From F23-D06 sp045132055 (GTDB taxonomy: Bacteria > Bacteroidota > Bacteroidia > Bacteroidales > WCHB1-69), in contig JBGURP010000014.1 in assembly GCA_045132055.1 (NCBI GenBank), positions 62,001 to 126,000 of the forward strand: DNA of 64,000 nt. Reading direction: 5' to 3'. Made by a program: the position numbers and the translations under genes. This document shows positions 39,267 through 47,685 of the stretch, one piece after another; positions within the stretch are counted from its first letter, which is position 1; each line of letters starts with the position of its first letter. A model generated the notes under the pieces. It did no database searches. It was not told the DNA's origin and saw only the letters and a list, made by a program, of their open reading frames with translations.

Positions 39267-39492
39267 CTTCGGGTTTGTTTTTGGGAGTCAGCGTTTTAAT
39301 CATCACATACATGGCAATGGCCACACCCGCCAGCGAGAGCAAAACGGTAAAGAGCGGACTTGTACTGAGCCATGTGTCCATCTTGATACCGCCAAAGACT
39401 CCTAACGCAATAATTACACCCATTTCAATAGCTATGTTGGAGTAGTAGGCATAGCTATGCAATGGGGTTTTCTTGAAACGGGAGGCAGCCAT
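39244..39492 (-). CDS. AtpZ/AtpI-family membrane protein
   Basis: 82 aa from the ATG at 39492 (an AAAGG lies 9 nt upstream; a TTG at 39501 has no room for a ribosome site). Two helices: 'IAIEMGVIIALGVFGGIKMD' and 'LFTVLLSLAGVAIAMYVMIK', with a GGxxxD pattern as in AtpZ. Family role: Mg2+/Ca2+ handling or ring assembly for F-type ATP synthase. No other atp gene is in the window. Confidence 0.85.
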   Translation of the reverse strand: MAASRFKKTPLHSYAYYSNIAIEMGVIIALGVFGGIKMDTWLSTSPLFTVLLSLAGVAIAMYVMIKTLTPKNKPEDESKNTH

Positions 39493-39507
39493 ACGAGCCA
39501 ACCTTTG

Positions 39508-39900
39508 TTATTTGCGCTCGGGTTGCGGAGCAGCAGGGGCCTGTGTGTTGGCCTTCATGTTGTGCATCTTGCAGTTGCCTGAGAACTCTGCACCCGGTTC
39601 AATGGCGATTTTGCCGGCTATGATGTTGCCCACCAAGTTGGCGGTGGCCTTCAGCGAGATCAGATTGCTGACATTCAGGGATTCGGCAGCCACTTGGCCT
39701 TCCACTTCGATGTTGGAGCAGGTTACATTGCCTTCCACGCGGCCGTCGCGACCTACGATAACCTTGGCTTTGGAAATCACGTTGCCCTTCACGATTCCGT
39801 CAATGCGGATATCTCCATTGGTGACGATGTTGCCTTCCAATTGTGTGCCATTGGCAATGACATTCACCACGCCAAATTCTCTTTGTTCATTCTCTTTCAT
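39508..39900 (-). CDS. Bactofilin (polymer-forming cytoskeletal protein)
   Basis: 130 aa from the ATG at 39900. A central bactofilin beta-helix repeats short units: 'GNIVTNGDIRIDGIVKGNV', 'GRDGRVEGNVTCSNIEVEGQ', 'LVGNIIAGKIAIEPGAEFSG'. It is flanked by short disordered ends, with a Pro/Ala-rich tail. Self-assembles into filaments and scaffolds envelope processes. It sits between sprE and atpZ, 16 bp before the latter. Confidence 0.93.
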   Translation of the reverse strand: MKENEQREFGVVNVIANGTQLEGNIVTNGDIRIDGIVKGNVISKAKVIVGRDGRVEGNVTCSNIEVEGQVAAESLNVSNLISLKATANLVGNIIAGKIAIEPGAEFSGNCKMHNMKANTQAPAAPQPERK

Positions 39901-39923
39901 AAGCGTTTCTTTAAATTTCAATG

Positions 39924-42620
39924 TTATTCAGTTTTTTTCAAATAATGTTCTTTTACAAAATTCTCATACAGGTGTCGATCATCCGTTTTGTTGTAGAAAG
40001 TGGTGTAGTTGGTGGCAGAAATAGGATATACGATGATGTTGCCGTTGGCAATTTCGGGGGCGAAGTTCTCGTTATTCATGAGGATATTGTAATAATCCAT
40101 GGCATTGTCTTTTCCGTTGAACTTGGCCACCGTGACCATTTGCTGGCTGCTGTTGATATAGAAGCTGCTGATGTTGAAATGCTGCAGGCTGAAATAGGTG
40201 CTGTTGAAATTGTTGAGATTTTGTTTCACCGTCTGTACAGAGAGTTTGCCTGTTTTGACCAACAGGATGACATAGTGCATTTCATCTGCGTTGAACACGA
40301 ATGGGTTGACTTTGGCTTGCTCGGGCAAAATCTGGGCAAGATCTTCCGCTGTGCTGGTGCTGTCCATGGAGGTCAAGGTGTTGGCCACCGTGGTGGGATC
40401 GAAAGTGGAGAGATAGATTTTGGCCAGCTCTGCCACAGGCTCTTGGGGATAGTTGGCAATCACGTTGCGCAGCCCGTAAATCAGGGTGTCCTGATTATAG
40501 ATTTGTCCGGCAGCTACAGCTCGGAGGTAGCTGTATTTGGCTTTCAGTTCTTTTTCCGTACAGACCGGAATCATCTGGTCTGCGGCTTGCACCACAGAGG
40601 TCCATTTCTTCTGGTTAAAATCCTCATATACCTGTTCATAGCGGCGTTCTGCGGTCTTTTCCAATTCGGCCAGCTTCTCATAGTATTTCGGATCATTGAT
40701 CAGCTTGGCGTAGTCGGTGTCGGGATATTTGGTCAGGATGAGTTGCTTGTAAGTCTCTCCCTTGGGGTTGTTTTGCGAGGTGTAGATTGTATAGAGCAGG
40801 TAGGTGCAGGGGAGGGAGTATTCGCCATCGGGGAAACGTTTGATGAGCGACTCAAAGGACTCGCACGCCCGCGGCAGGTCGTTGAGCAGATCTCTGTAGA
40901 TGTAGCCCGCCTCAAACAAGTCCTTCGCGATGATGGCGTTGGAGGTGTCAATGGCACCGGGGGTCAACGGCAGGTCTTGCAAGTAGTAGGCCTCCTTCTT
41001 GGGGTCGGTTTCCCGCTTGGGGATAGGGTTGCCATCCTCGTCGTAGTCCACCGAGTCGGCAGCGGCATTGGGATTGTTCATCAAAGCCAAGTCGTCAAAG
41101 GAGATTTGCTGTTTGTTGCTGATGAACCAATTGTCTTCAAGCTTACGGTTGCCCCAACGCCTGTAGAAGTCCTGTTGACCAGCGGTGACCAGCGACTGGT
41201 TATAGAAGTACCACTTGCCGTTGGAGGAGGTGGTGTTGATGTTGGTATAGGAGGAGGCGTTTTGAAGGGCGAGCATGCGTTCCGCCTCTTCGGCAGCAGC
41301 CTTGCGCTCGGCTTCTGTGTAATCGGCAATCATCTTGCGCACCCACGCTTTGCGCTGTCCCTCGGGCATCTTGGCGATGCGCTGCAAGCTGTCTTGCAAG
41401 TCAATTTCGTCCAGTTTTTCCACCAAATCTTTCAAGACCCCCGACTTTTTCATCACCACTTCATAGTTCGGATAATTCTTCGGGATGGTCAAAGCGGCAG
41501 TATCATAGTAAGCCTGCGCTTTGCGGTACTCATTCTGCTCAAAATAGAGGTCTGCCAGCGTGATGCTGGAGAAAGTGCGCTGGTAGTTGTTGGTCGTGTA
41601 TGCGGCCACGGACTTGGCCAGATATTGCTCTCGCAAAGTGTCGTTCTCATCAACGCGGGCAATTTCGGAGCAGGCATAGTAGATCTGGTCCTTGAAATCC
41701 TCATTTTTCTTCTCTTCCAGCATCTTCTTGAACTGCTTCATGATGGCATTTCGGGAGGCGTCTGTACCGTCATAGTTGGAAGCCAGGTGCATCTGGGCGC
41801 AGAACACCATCTCGTAGGAAGAGGATTTTTTGATGACCTTGTAGAAATTCTTCTGGGCATCTTCCTGTTGTCCCATCTTCTCGTAAAGCTCTCCAAGGAT
41901 AAGCTGAAGACGTGCTTTGAACTCGCGCTCCGGATTTGCTGCGATGGCATTGTTGAGGTAATCAATGGCCTCGCTCACCTCGCCGTCAGGGGCGGTCAGG
42001 TGATACTCTGCCTTGGCCGCATTGAATTGCACGTTGAACTTTTTGTTTTTCTTGTTGGTGGCCAGATAGTGCAGGTTCTCCAGCTGCTCGTCTGCGCTGG
42101 CGAAGTAGCCTTGGCGCATGCTGGTCCGAGCTTGTAAAACCGCCGCTTCATTGTAGGTGTTGGCTTTCGGGAAGTTGTGGGTGATGTAGTTGGTGACCCG
42201 CGCGGCTTGGGAGTAATCCTGCTTGTAGAAATAGGATTTCGCCATCAGAAGATACGCATCGTCGATGGTCTTCACATACTCCTTGCCCCTAATCAGCATG
42301 GAATGCTTGTAGATGGCCTTGGAGGCCTTCTCAATGGTGCGGTCCAAGTGCGGGAGCGCGGGGGCCAGGTCTGTTTTGGCGGGGTAGTTGTACACCGGCA
42401 AGGTGGTTGTGAAGTTGTCCTTCGATAATTTGGCCATCTCCACTTCGGCTTGCTTCATGGCCTGGTTTCCATTCCAATATACGTTATATCTGCATGTTAC
42501 ATTGTGATATGCACGGTTGGGGAAGGTGTTCTTTTGCGTAGAACAAGAAGTAAATCCCGCCATGAATATGACGAGCAGACATACGAGAGTGGATGATATA
42601 GAGTGTCGTTTCAGTTTCAA
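39924..42620 (-). CDS. sprE: T9SS/gliding TPR lipoprotein (SprE/PorW)
   Basis: 898 aa, close to Flavobacterium SprE in size. Signal peptide with lipobox 'GFTSCS', then the family opening 'TQKNTFPNRAYHNVTCRYNV' and 'YWNGNQAMKQAEVEM'. The rest is mostly helical TPR repeats ('AYLLMAKSYFYKQDYSQAAR', 'GELYEKMGQQEDAQKNFYKV'), a linker (~500-560), further TPRs, and a C-terminal alpha/beta part ending 'NFVKEHYLKK'. In P. gingivalis PorW links trans-periplasmic parts of T9SS. The gene order sprE-bactofilin-atpZ is familiar from other Bacteroidota. It follows ribE by 54 bp. Confidence 0.87.
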   Translation of the reverse strand: MKLKRHSISSTLVCLLVIFMAGFTSCSTQKNTFPNRAYHNVTCRYNVYWNGNQAMKQAEVEMAKLSKDNFTTTLPVYNYPAKTDLAPALPHLDRTIEKASKAIYKHSMLIRGKEYVKTIDDAYLLMAKSYFYKQDYSQAARVTNYITHNFPKANTYNEAAVLQARTSMRQGYFASADEQLENLHYLATNKKNKKFNVQFNAAKAEYHLTAPDGEVSEAIDYLNNAIAANPEREFKARLQLILGELYEKMGQQEDAQKNFYKVIKKSSSYEMVFCAQMHLASNYDGTDASRNAIMKQFKKMLEEKKNEDFKDQIYYACSEIARVDENDTLREQYLAKSVAAYTTNNYQRTFSSITLADLYFEQNEYRKAQAYYDTAALTIPKNYPNYEVVMKKSGVLKDLVEKLDEIDLQDSLQRIAKMPEGQRKAWVRKMIADYTEAERKAAAEEAERMLALQNASSYTNINTTSSNGKWYFYNQSLVTAGQQDFYRRWGNRKLEDNWFISNKQQISFDDLALMNNPNAAADSVDYDEDGNPIPKRETDPKKEAYYLQDLPLTPGAIDTSNAIIAKDLFEAGYIYRDLLNDLPRACESFESLIKRFPDGEYSLPCTYLLYTIYTSQNNPKGETYKQLILTKYPDTDYAKLINDPKYYEKLAELEKTAERRYEQVYEDFNQKKWTSVVQAADQMIPVCTEKELKAKYSYLRAVAAGQIYNQDTLIYGLRNVIANYPQEPVAELAKIYLSTFDPTTVANTLTSMDSTSTAEDLAQILPEQAKVNPFVFNADEMHYVILLVKTGKLSVQTVKQNLNNFNSTYFSLQHFNISSFYINSSQQMVTVAKFNGKDNAMDYYNILMNNENFAPEIANGNIIVYPISATNYTTFYNKTDDRHLYENFVKEHYLKKTE

Positions 42621-42674
42621 AATCTTGGTTTTTAATCTTCTACATTAAGACAGATAAACGCTTTCAACCGTGAT

Positions 42675-43286
42675 TTATTTTGATTGTTGGGAAAAATATT
42701 CTTCCAAAAGATGCTGCACATACTTGCCGAACACGTCGAACTCGATGTTGACGACAGTGCCTGGCTTAATGTTGTGAAAATTAGTGTTTTGATAGGTGTA
42801 CGGAATGATGGCCACGGAGAATTTCCCTTTTTCGGAATCCACCACAGTGAGGCTCACGCCATTGACAGAAATAGAACCTTTGGGCACCGTGAAATTATTC
42901 TTCGCCGCATCGTAAGTGAAATAGAATCGCCAGCTGCCGTTTTCATCTACAACTTTCTCACACACAGCCGTCTGATCCACGTGACCTTGCACGATGTGGC
43001 CGTCGAAGCGCCCATCCATGCGCATGCTGCGCTCCAGATTCACTTCGCCGCCCACTTGCCAGGTGCCGAGGTTGGTCTTCAGCATGGTTTCTTCCATTGC
43101 CGTAACCACATATTGCTTCGCTGCCTTGTCCAGTTTTACAACCGTTAGGCAGCAGCCGTCATGGGCCATGCTTTGGTCAATGGACAGCTCATCGGCGAAG
43201 TCCACCTCCAACGTGAAATCATAATTGGTTCTATCTTGTTCTATCTTGACAATCTTTGCGGTTTTCTCAACAATTCCAGTAAACAT
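42675..43286 (-). CDS. ribE: Riboflavin synthase, alpha chain
   Basis: 203 aa, two tandem lumazine-binding barrels. The invariant N-terminus 'MFTGIVEKTAKI' and 'GCCLTVV', then 'MDGRFDGHIVQGHVDQTA' and, in the second barrel, 'GSISVNGVSLTVVDSEKG'. It dismutates two 6,7-dimethyl-8-ribityllumazines to riboflavin. First gene of the probable long minus-strand operon; no other rib gene nearby. Promoter box at 43310-43317. Confidence 0.96.
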   Translation of the reverse strand: MFTGIVEKTAKIVKIEQDRTNYDFTLEVDFADELSIDQSMAHDGCCLTVVKLDKAAKQYVVTAMEETMLKTNLGTWQVGGEVNLERSMRMDGRFDGHIVQGHVDQTAVCEKVVDENGSWRFYFTYDAAKNNFTVPKGSISVNGVSLTVVDSEKGKFSVAIIPYTYQNTNFHNIKPGTVVNIEFDVFGKYVQHLLEEYFSQQSK

Positions 43287-43309
43287 GCGTACGCTATTTT
43301 TAAAACGCG

Positions 43310-43317
43310 CAAAGATA
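43310..43317 (-). promoter_or_regulatory. -7 box for ribE (and the downstream operon)
   Basis: Minus-strand TATCTTTG, 24 bp upstream of the ribE ATG. No FMN riboswitch fits in this short leader. No other -7 match precedes sprE, bactofilin, atpZ, fprA, nfnAB or rmlB. Confidence 0.65.
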
Positions 43318-43360
43318 CAAAAAAAAGGTGAATGGGGAGCAAGGGGTGAATGGGGTGCTC

Positions 43361-44137
43361 CTAGTATGTGTCCGTGTGGATGCCCAATGCGCGGACTTTG
43401 TCTGCGATTTCCTCTAATTTTTCCTTGTCAAACTTGTGAAGTAGCAAGGCTGGTGTCTCGCGGTCAAGGGAGTAGATCATCACGCGTTTGGGGTGGATAC
43501 GGCGCACATGTTCGAGCCACTTGGAGAAGTTCGGTTCCTGGCTGTTGTCGAAGGGCACACCGTCCTTCTCGCCACTGAGAAACATGGTCTGGATAATGAG
43601 ATTGCCGTTGAAAGAGCATAACTCTCGTACCACCTCTTCCAGATTCACGGGCACCACGGGGCCGTTGATAATCTCCAACATCTCCTGCGTGCCGGCATCC
43701 AATTTAAGAATCGGATTTTCAATGCGTTTCAGTGCAGCGCAGACTTCGGGTCTCATCAGTTGCGTGGCATTGGAAAGACAGGAAATCACCGCGTTAGGAT
43801 AGTATTTGTTTCTCAAGGGAATGAGTCCGTCGATAATCTGGTCGAAACCCGGGTGCAAGGTGGGTTCTCCGTTGCCCGAAAAGGTGATGCTGTCAACAGG
43901 CGTGCCGGTTTCCGCACAAGTTTTGAGCTTGTGTTCAATGGCCTGCAATACTGTTTCTACCGGGTAGTATTCGCGGGCGTTGAGGCGCTTCTCCAGCGTC
44001 CAGCCGCACTCGCAGTACAGACAGTTGAAGGAACAGATTTTCACGTCCGTGGGCAAGAGGTTGATGCCCAGGGAGTGGCCCAGCCGGCGACTGTGGATGG
44101 GACCGAAAGCGATGGATTCCCAGAGGAAAGTGGACAT
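43361..44137 (-). CDS. Radical SAM protein
   Basis: 258 aa. A CxxxCxxC cluster motif 'CSFNCLYCECG' near residue 35 binds the 4Fe-4S/SAM centre; 'ITFSGNGEPTLHPGF' is the GGE-like SAM motif. It belongs to the compact SPASM-less group often labelled as tRNA wybutosine-like or organic-radical enzymes; substrate unknown. It is 46 bp downstream of the dCMP deaminase gene and probably co-transcribed. Only AGTTTAGA-type simple repeats lie between them (44147-44176). Confidence 0.85.
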   Translation of the reverse strand: MSTFLWESIAFGPIHSRRLGHSLGINLLPTDVKICSFNCLYCECGWTLEKRLNAREYYPVETVLQAIEHKLKTCAETGTPVDSITFSGNGEPTLHPGFDQIIDGLIPLRNKYYPNAVISCLSNATQLMRPEVCAALKRIENPILKLDAGTQEMLEIINGPVVPVNLEEVVRELCSFNGNLIIQTMFLSGEKDGVPFDNSQEPNFSKWLEHVRRIHPKRVMIYSLDRETPALLLHKFDKEKLEEIADKVRALGIHTDTY

Positions 44138-44183
44138 GATTAGTTGAGAGTTTAAAGTTTAGAGTTTAGAGAGAAGGTAGTGA

Positions 44184-44672
44184 TTATTGGTTTTTGTATT
44201 GCACGACTTCGTCGGAGAAGAAATCGAGTTGGACGCCGGCTTTGGCGAACATCTCTTCAGACTCGGCTCCGGCGTGATATTTGTTGGCGCACACCACGCG
44301 CTTGATGCCGCAGTTGATGATGAGCATCGCGCACACGCGACAGGGGGTCATGCGGCAATAGAGCGTGGCACCATCGAGCGAGATACCGAGTTTGGCAGCC
44401 TGGCAGATGGCGTTCTGCTCGGCGTGTACCGTGCGCACGCAATGTTGCGTCACCGTTCCGTCTTCGTGCACTGTCTGCTTGAGCTGGTGGCCCACCTCGT
44501 CGCAATGGGGCAAACCCTTGGGTGAACCTACGTAACCCGTGACCAGAATCTGGCGGTCGCGGACCACCACGCAGCCGCTTCGCCCGCGGTCGCAAGTGGC
44601 TCGTTTACTGACAGTATCGGCAATCTCCATAAAATATTCGTCCCACGAAGGACGTACATGTTTCTCTTCCAT
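44184..44672 (-). CDS. Deoxycytidylate (dCMP) deaminase
   Basis: 162 aa from the ATG at 44672; a TTG at 44696 is inside the -7 box and cannot be used. Zinc-dependent cytidine-deaminase fold: 'TVHAEQNAICQAA' (His ligand, catalytic Glu) and 'MTPCRVCAMLIINCG' (PCxxC ligands), with an N-terminal 'SWDEYFMEIADTVSKRATC'. It converts dCMP to dUMP for dTMP synthesis. Full length. Confidence 0.93.
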   Translation of the reverse strand: MEEKHVRPSWDEYFMEIADTVSKRATCDRGRSGCVVVRDRQILVTGYVGSPKGLPHCDEVGHQLKQTVHEDGTVTQHCVRTVHAEQNAICQAAKLGISLDGATLYCRMTPCRVCAMLIINCGIKRVVCANKYHAGAESEEMFAKAGVQLDFFSDEVVQYKNQ

Positions 44673-44693
44673 AGCGTTCTTTTTAAAAACGCG

Positions 44694-44701
44694 CAAAAAT
44701 A
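44694..44701 (-). promoter_or_regulatory. -7 box for dCMP deaminase
   Basis: Minus-strand TATTTTTG, 22 bp before the ATG at 44672. Divergent from the rarA promoter. Confidence 0.65.
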
Positions 44702-44743
44702 CGATTTCTCGGGGAATCCGCTTTCAAATCCGAAAAAATTGTG

Positions 44744-44751
44744 TAGGTTTG
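44744..44751 (+). promoter_or_regulatory. -7 box for rarA
   Basis: TAGGTTTG; the TTG start of rarA follows after only 11 nt, so the leader is very short or absent. Confidence 0.6.
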
Positions 44752-44762
44752 CAGCCTAAATT

Positions 44763-46040
44763 TTGAGTGTTGTGCAAGAACCGTTGGCAGAAATATTGAG
44801 ACCCCGCACGCTGGATGCGTATGTCGGTCAGGAGCACCTGATGGGCAAAGGGGCTGTGTTGCGCAACGCCATAGAGAACAACAACATACAGTCCATGATT
44901 TTCTGGGGCCCGCCGGGCGTGGGCAAGACCACCTTGGCCCTTCTCATCGCTGAGCTCACTCAGTCGGAGTTCCACATGCTGAGCGCCATCAGCAGCGGCG
45001 TGAAGGACATCCGCGAAGTGATAGAAAGAGCCAAGAAATCACCGCACCGGAGTTTGTTGTTCATCGATGAAATACACCGTTTCTCCAAAGCCCAGCAAGA
45101 TTCGCTGCTCGGGGCGGTGGAAAAGGGAGTGGTCACGCTGATTGGCGCCACCACGGAGAATCCCTCTTTTGAGGTAATCTCGCCGTTGCTCTCTCGCTGC
45201 CAAGTGTATGTGCTCAAGCCGCTTAGCCGCGATAATTTGGAAACCATCCTGCAAACAGCAGTCGCGTACCTTGAGAAGCAGCTTTCCTGCAAAATCAAGT
45301 TGGAGGACACGGAGGCGTTGCTGCGCATCTCCGGCGGCGACGCGCGCAAGCTCATCAACGCCATCGAGTTGGTAACTTGGATGACGCAACCTGTTGACGG
45401 AGTGGTTTCCATCACCCACGAGCAGGTGGTGCACGTTATCCAACAGAACTTGGCCATGTACGACAAGAATGGCGAACAGCATTACGACATCATTTCGGCG
45501 TTTATCAAGTCAATGCGAGGTAGCGATCCCAATGCTGCCGTGTATTGGATGGCGCGGATGTTGGTGGCCGGCGAAGACCCGTTGTTCATTGCCCGCCGGA
45601 TGGTGATTTTAGCTTCGGAGGATATCGGCAACGCCAACCCGAATGCGTTGCTGTTAGCTAACAACTGCTTCCAGGCCGTGAACGTCATCGGAATGCCCGA
45701 GGGGCGTATTCCGCTGTCGCAGACGGCTATCTACCTGGCTTGCTCGCCCAAGAGCAACGCCGCCATTATCGCCATTGACAATGCCTACGCGCTCGTGAAG
45801 CAGGTGGGCGACCTGCCCGTGCCGCTGCACATCCGCAACGCGCCTACCAACCTGATGAAGGAGTTGGGCTACCACAAGGGCTATCAGTACGCCCACGACT
45901 TCGAGAACAATTTCGTAAATCAGGAGTTCATGCCGGAGGGCCTGCAAGGCGTCAAAATCTACGAGCCGCAGAACAACCCCCGCGAGAACGAGCTGCGAAA
46001 ATACTTGCGCAACTGCTGGAAAGAGAAGTACAAGTATTGA
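44763..46040 (+). CDS. rarA: Replication-associated recombination ATPase RarA/MgsA
   Basis: 425 aa AAA+ clamp-loader-like ATPase. 'LAEILRPRTLDAYVGQEHLM' is the usual N-terminus; Walker A 'GPPGVGKTTLA'; Walker B 'LLFIDEIHRFSKAQQDSLL'; sensor 1 'IGATTENPSFEV'; then the tetramerisation domain 'ASEDIGNANPNALLLA'. Acts at stalled forks. The TTG at 44763 is the most upstream start; a GTG at 44772 is also possible. Either leaves a leader of only a few nt after the -7 box at 44744-44751. Confidence 0.94.
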   Translation: MSVVQEPLAEILRPRTLDAYVGQEHLMGKGAVLRNAIENNNIQSMIFWGPPGVGKTTLALLIAELTQSEFHMLSAISSGVKDIREVIERAKKSPHRSLLFIDEIHRFSKAQQDSLLGAVEKGVVTLIGATTENPSFEVISPLLSRCQVYVLKPLSRDNLETILQTAVAYLEKQLSCKIKLEDTEALLRISGGDARKLINAIELVTWMTQPVDGVVSITHEQVVHVIQQNLAMYDKNGEQHYDIISAFIKSMRGSDPNAAVYWMARMLVAGEDPLFIARRMVILASEDIGNANPNALLLANNCFQAVNVIGMPEGRIPLSQTAIYLACSPKSNAAIIAIDNAYALVKQVGDLPVPLHIRNAPTNLMKELGYHKGYQYAHDFENNFVNQEFMPEGLQGVKIYEPQNNPRENELRKYLRNCWKEKYKY

Positions 46041-46151
46041 GAGGTCAATCTCCAAATTGCATTTTTTGCAAATTGCTTCCGCATTAGCCCTTTTATTCTA
46101 GTGTTTTCTGCTTTCAGCAGATTGTTTTGCATCTTTTACAGCCACCCAGTT

Positions 46152-46201
46152 CCGCGGTGAGCGGATAGAGTGCCTCGGGGCATGTGACACCCGCACCGCG
46201 G
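46152..46201. repeat. Branched hairpin of the repeat-dense interval
   Basis: Outer stem ccgcggtg (46152-46159) with caccgcgg (46194-46201); inner hairpin tgcc-tcgg-ggca (46171-46182). No second copy seen in this window. Confidence 0.5.
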
Positions 46202-46226
46202 CAGGCCAGCTCACAGTGCCTCCCCC

Positions 46227-46282
46227 CCCCAGATTGCGCTACGCTTATCTGGGGTTAATAAAATGCGACCTCTCCGAGGTCG
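46227..46282. repeat. Two adjacent hairpins (CCCCAGAT stem and reverse M1 stem)
   Basis: ccccagat/atctgggg with a 12-nt loop, then cgacctc-tcc-gaggtcg. The second is the M1 hairpin type (loop gga) on the other strand. Same style as module M2+M1 of the three-hairpin repeat, inverted. Confidence 0.6.
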
Positions 46283-46312
46283 GCATGGGCACCATCACCA
46301 TTGCTCTGAAAT

Positions 46313-46444
46313 GTATTCCGGAGGAATACCATCTTAGTAACCTCACACAAGGCCGCAGGCCGCAGTGTGGGGGCGTGATGCGTGCGTAAGGCCCCTCGCG
46401 GCGCGGATGTCGCATGCGCCGGAGAGCGATGCTTGCCGCCGCGA
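46313..46444 (+). repeat. Three-hairpin structured repeat, copy 2
   Basis: M1 gtattcc-gga-ggaatac (46313-46329); M2 cctcacac ... gtgtgggg around ggccgcaggcc (46341-46372); M3 tcgcggcg (46396-46403) ... cgccgcga (46437-46444). Order and spacing match 27158-27292, while the M1 stem sequence is entirely different yet still perfectly paired. Confidence 0.8.
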
Positions 46445-46552
46445 AAGTCACACACTGTCAATATGGAAAAATGATCCGATGGGACAACGGCGCAAAGATA
46501 GCGAATATTCAAATGTTACTTTTCCAGAAAATGATACAATGCAAAAAAATTG

Positions 46553-46560
46553 TATGTTTG
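46553..46560 (+). promoter_or_regulatory. -7 box for the porP-like gene
   Basis: TATGTTTG, 60 bp upstream of the ATG at 46620. Confidence 0.6.
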
Positions 46561-46619
46561 TCGTTTCATTAAGCTATTGCTTAATGTTAGTAACATTTGA
46601 GATATAAAACTTTGAGACG

Positions 46620-47684
46620 ATGGTTCGTCCGCGATTCAGACATACTCCCGAAAGCAAACACAGCCCATGCATTTTGGCGCTGCTGCTGATTCTGTGTGTG
46701 TCTGCTTCCACCGTGCGGGCGCAGAACCATCACTATTCCCAATTCTACACTGCTCCGGTCAGTATCAATCCAGCACTCACGGGAGCGTTTGACGGAATTT
46801 TCCGCATCAACGGGAACCAGCGCACGCAATGGCTCTCGGTTACAAAACCCTACCTCACTTTCGGCATTGCTGCCGACGGGGCGCTTTACAAAAATCACCA
46901 ACGGCAAGAATTGTTCGCCATCGGCGGATCCGTCACTACATTGAAGGCCGGCGACGTGGGCTACACCTCCACGCAGGCTTTGGTCTCCGCTTCATTCATC
47001 AAATATGTTGGTCACCAAAACCATCACAAGATTGGCATCGGTGCCTACGCGGGCATGTTCAACAATTTCTTCGACTTCGCGGCCAGCAGCTGGGATGAGC
47101 AGTTCCAGCACAACCACTACAACCCGCAATTGGATCCCGGTGAGCAGTTTCTAGCCACCAAGCAATTCTACTTCGATTGTGGCGCGGGACTCTTCTGGAG
47201 TTACAGCCCGAACAAAACCAACACTTTCCAGTTGGGCTTTGCTGCGGTTCATCTTAACCAACCGAAGGAAACGTTTGGAACAACTTCACAACGCTTGCCA
47301 ATCCGCTATAATCTTCACTTTCTCTCGCGCATAGCCCTATCTTCTAATGTGGCACTGGAACCTATGGCGTTGGCCTCGCTGCAGAGATCGTTTTATGAGA
47401 CGGTCTTCGGTACAAATATTGAGTATTTTCAACGTAAAAACAGCTATACCACCCTGTTCTCAGTCGGAGGAGGAGTCTTCTACCGCTGGAATGACGCCAT
47501 CATCGCCGATGTGTTCTTCGACTGGCAGAATCTGCGGATCGGTGTCAGCTATGATGTCAATGTTTCCTCCTTTCGCGTGGCCACGCACGGGCGCGGCGCG
47601 CTGGAAGTCTCCATATCCTACATTTTCCGCAAGAAATCCGTCACCCGCACCGGCAAAGAGCCTTGTCCGTATGATGTGATGTAG
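46620..47684 (+). CDS. PorP/SprF-family outer-membrane protein
   Basis: 354 aa with a signal peptide (ends 'STVRAQN'). The family opening 'HYSQFYTAPVSINPALTGAF' followed by 'RINGNQRTQWLSV' is diagnostic. The body alternates hydrophobic strands of a predicted beta-barrel with short turns, and the C-terminus ends in 'CPYDVM'. PorP/SprF proteins work with T9SS, often attaching type B CTD cargo. Followed after 231 bp by the PD40/OmpA gene, a common pairing. Confidence 0.92.
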   Translation: MVRPRFRHTPESKHSPCILALLLILCVSASTVRAQNHHYSQFYTAPVSINPALTGAFDGIFRINGNQRTQWLSVTKPYLTFGIAADGALYKNHQRQELFAIGGSVTTLKAGDVGYTSTQALVSASFIKYVGHQNHHKIGIGAYAGMFNNFFDFAASSWDEQFQHNHYNPQLDPGEQFLATKQFYFDCGAGLFWSYSPNKTNTFQLGFAAVHLNQPKETFGTTSQRLPIRYNLHFLSRIALSSNVALEPMALASLQRSFYETVFGTNIEYFQRKNSYTTLFSVGGGVFYRWNDAIIADVFFDWQNLRIGVSYDVNVSSFRVATHGRGALEVSISYIFRKKSVTRTGKEPCPYDVM

Positions 47685-47685
47685 A

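Larger units (their letters stand above)
46041..46619. other. 579-bp gene-free, repeat-dense interval
   Basis: Between rarA and the porP-like gene. In order: AT-rich spacer; a branched hairpin (46152-46201); a C9 run; hairpin ccccagat / atctgggg (46227-46254); an M1-type hairpin in reverse (46266-46282); the three-hairpin repeat (46313-46444); then the porP promoter (46553). Short open frames here are translations of the repeats and I call no gene. Confidence 0.7.

Noticed and set aside
39921..42137. 738-codon open frame antisense to sprE
   Set aside because: It lacks any signal, domain or promoter, and sprE on the other strand has clear family motifs. Codon bias with few TTA/CTA/TCA codons leaves long antisense frames in this genome.
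43287..43360. FMN riboswitch before ribE
   Set aside because: The leader between the -7 box and the ATG is about 20 nt, far too short for the FMN aptamer.
46152..46254. Possible SRP RNA, RNase P RNA or cobalamin riboswitch
   Set aside because: GC-rich and foldable, but I could not find the conserved SRP GGAAGGAAGC-type loop, RNase P core or B12-box motifs on either strand.
46255..46512. Small open frame in the rarA-porP gap ('HHAPTLRPAALCEV')
   Set aside because: It is the translation of the three-hairpin repeat; the same peptide pattern ('HPPTLRPTALCGV') arises at 27022-27303 from the other copy.
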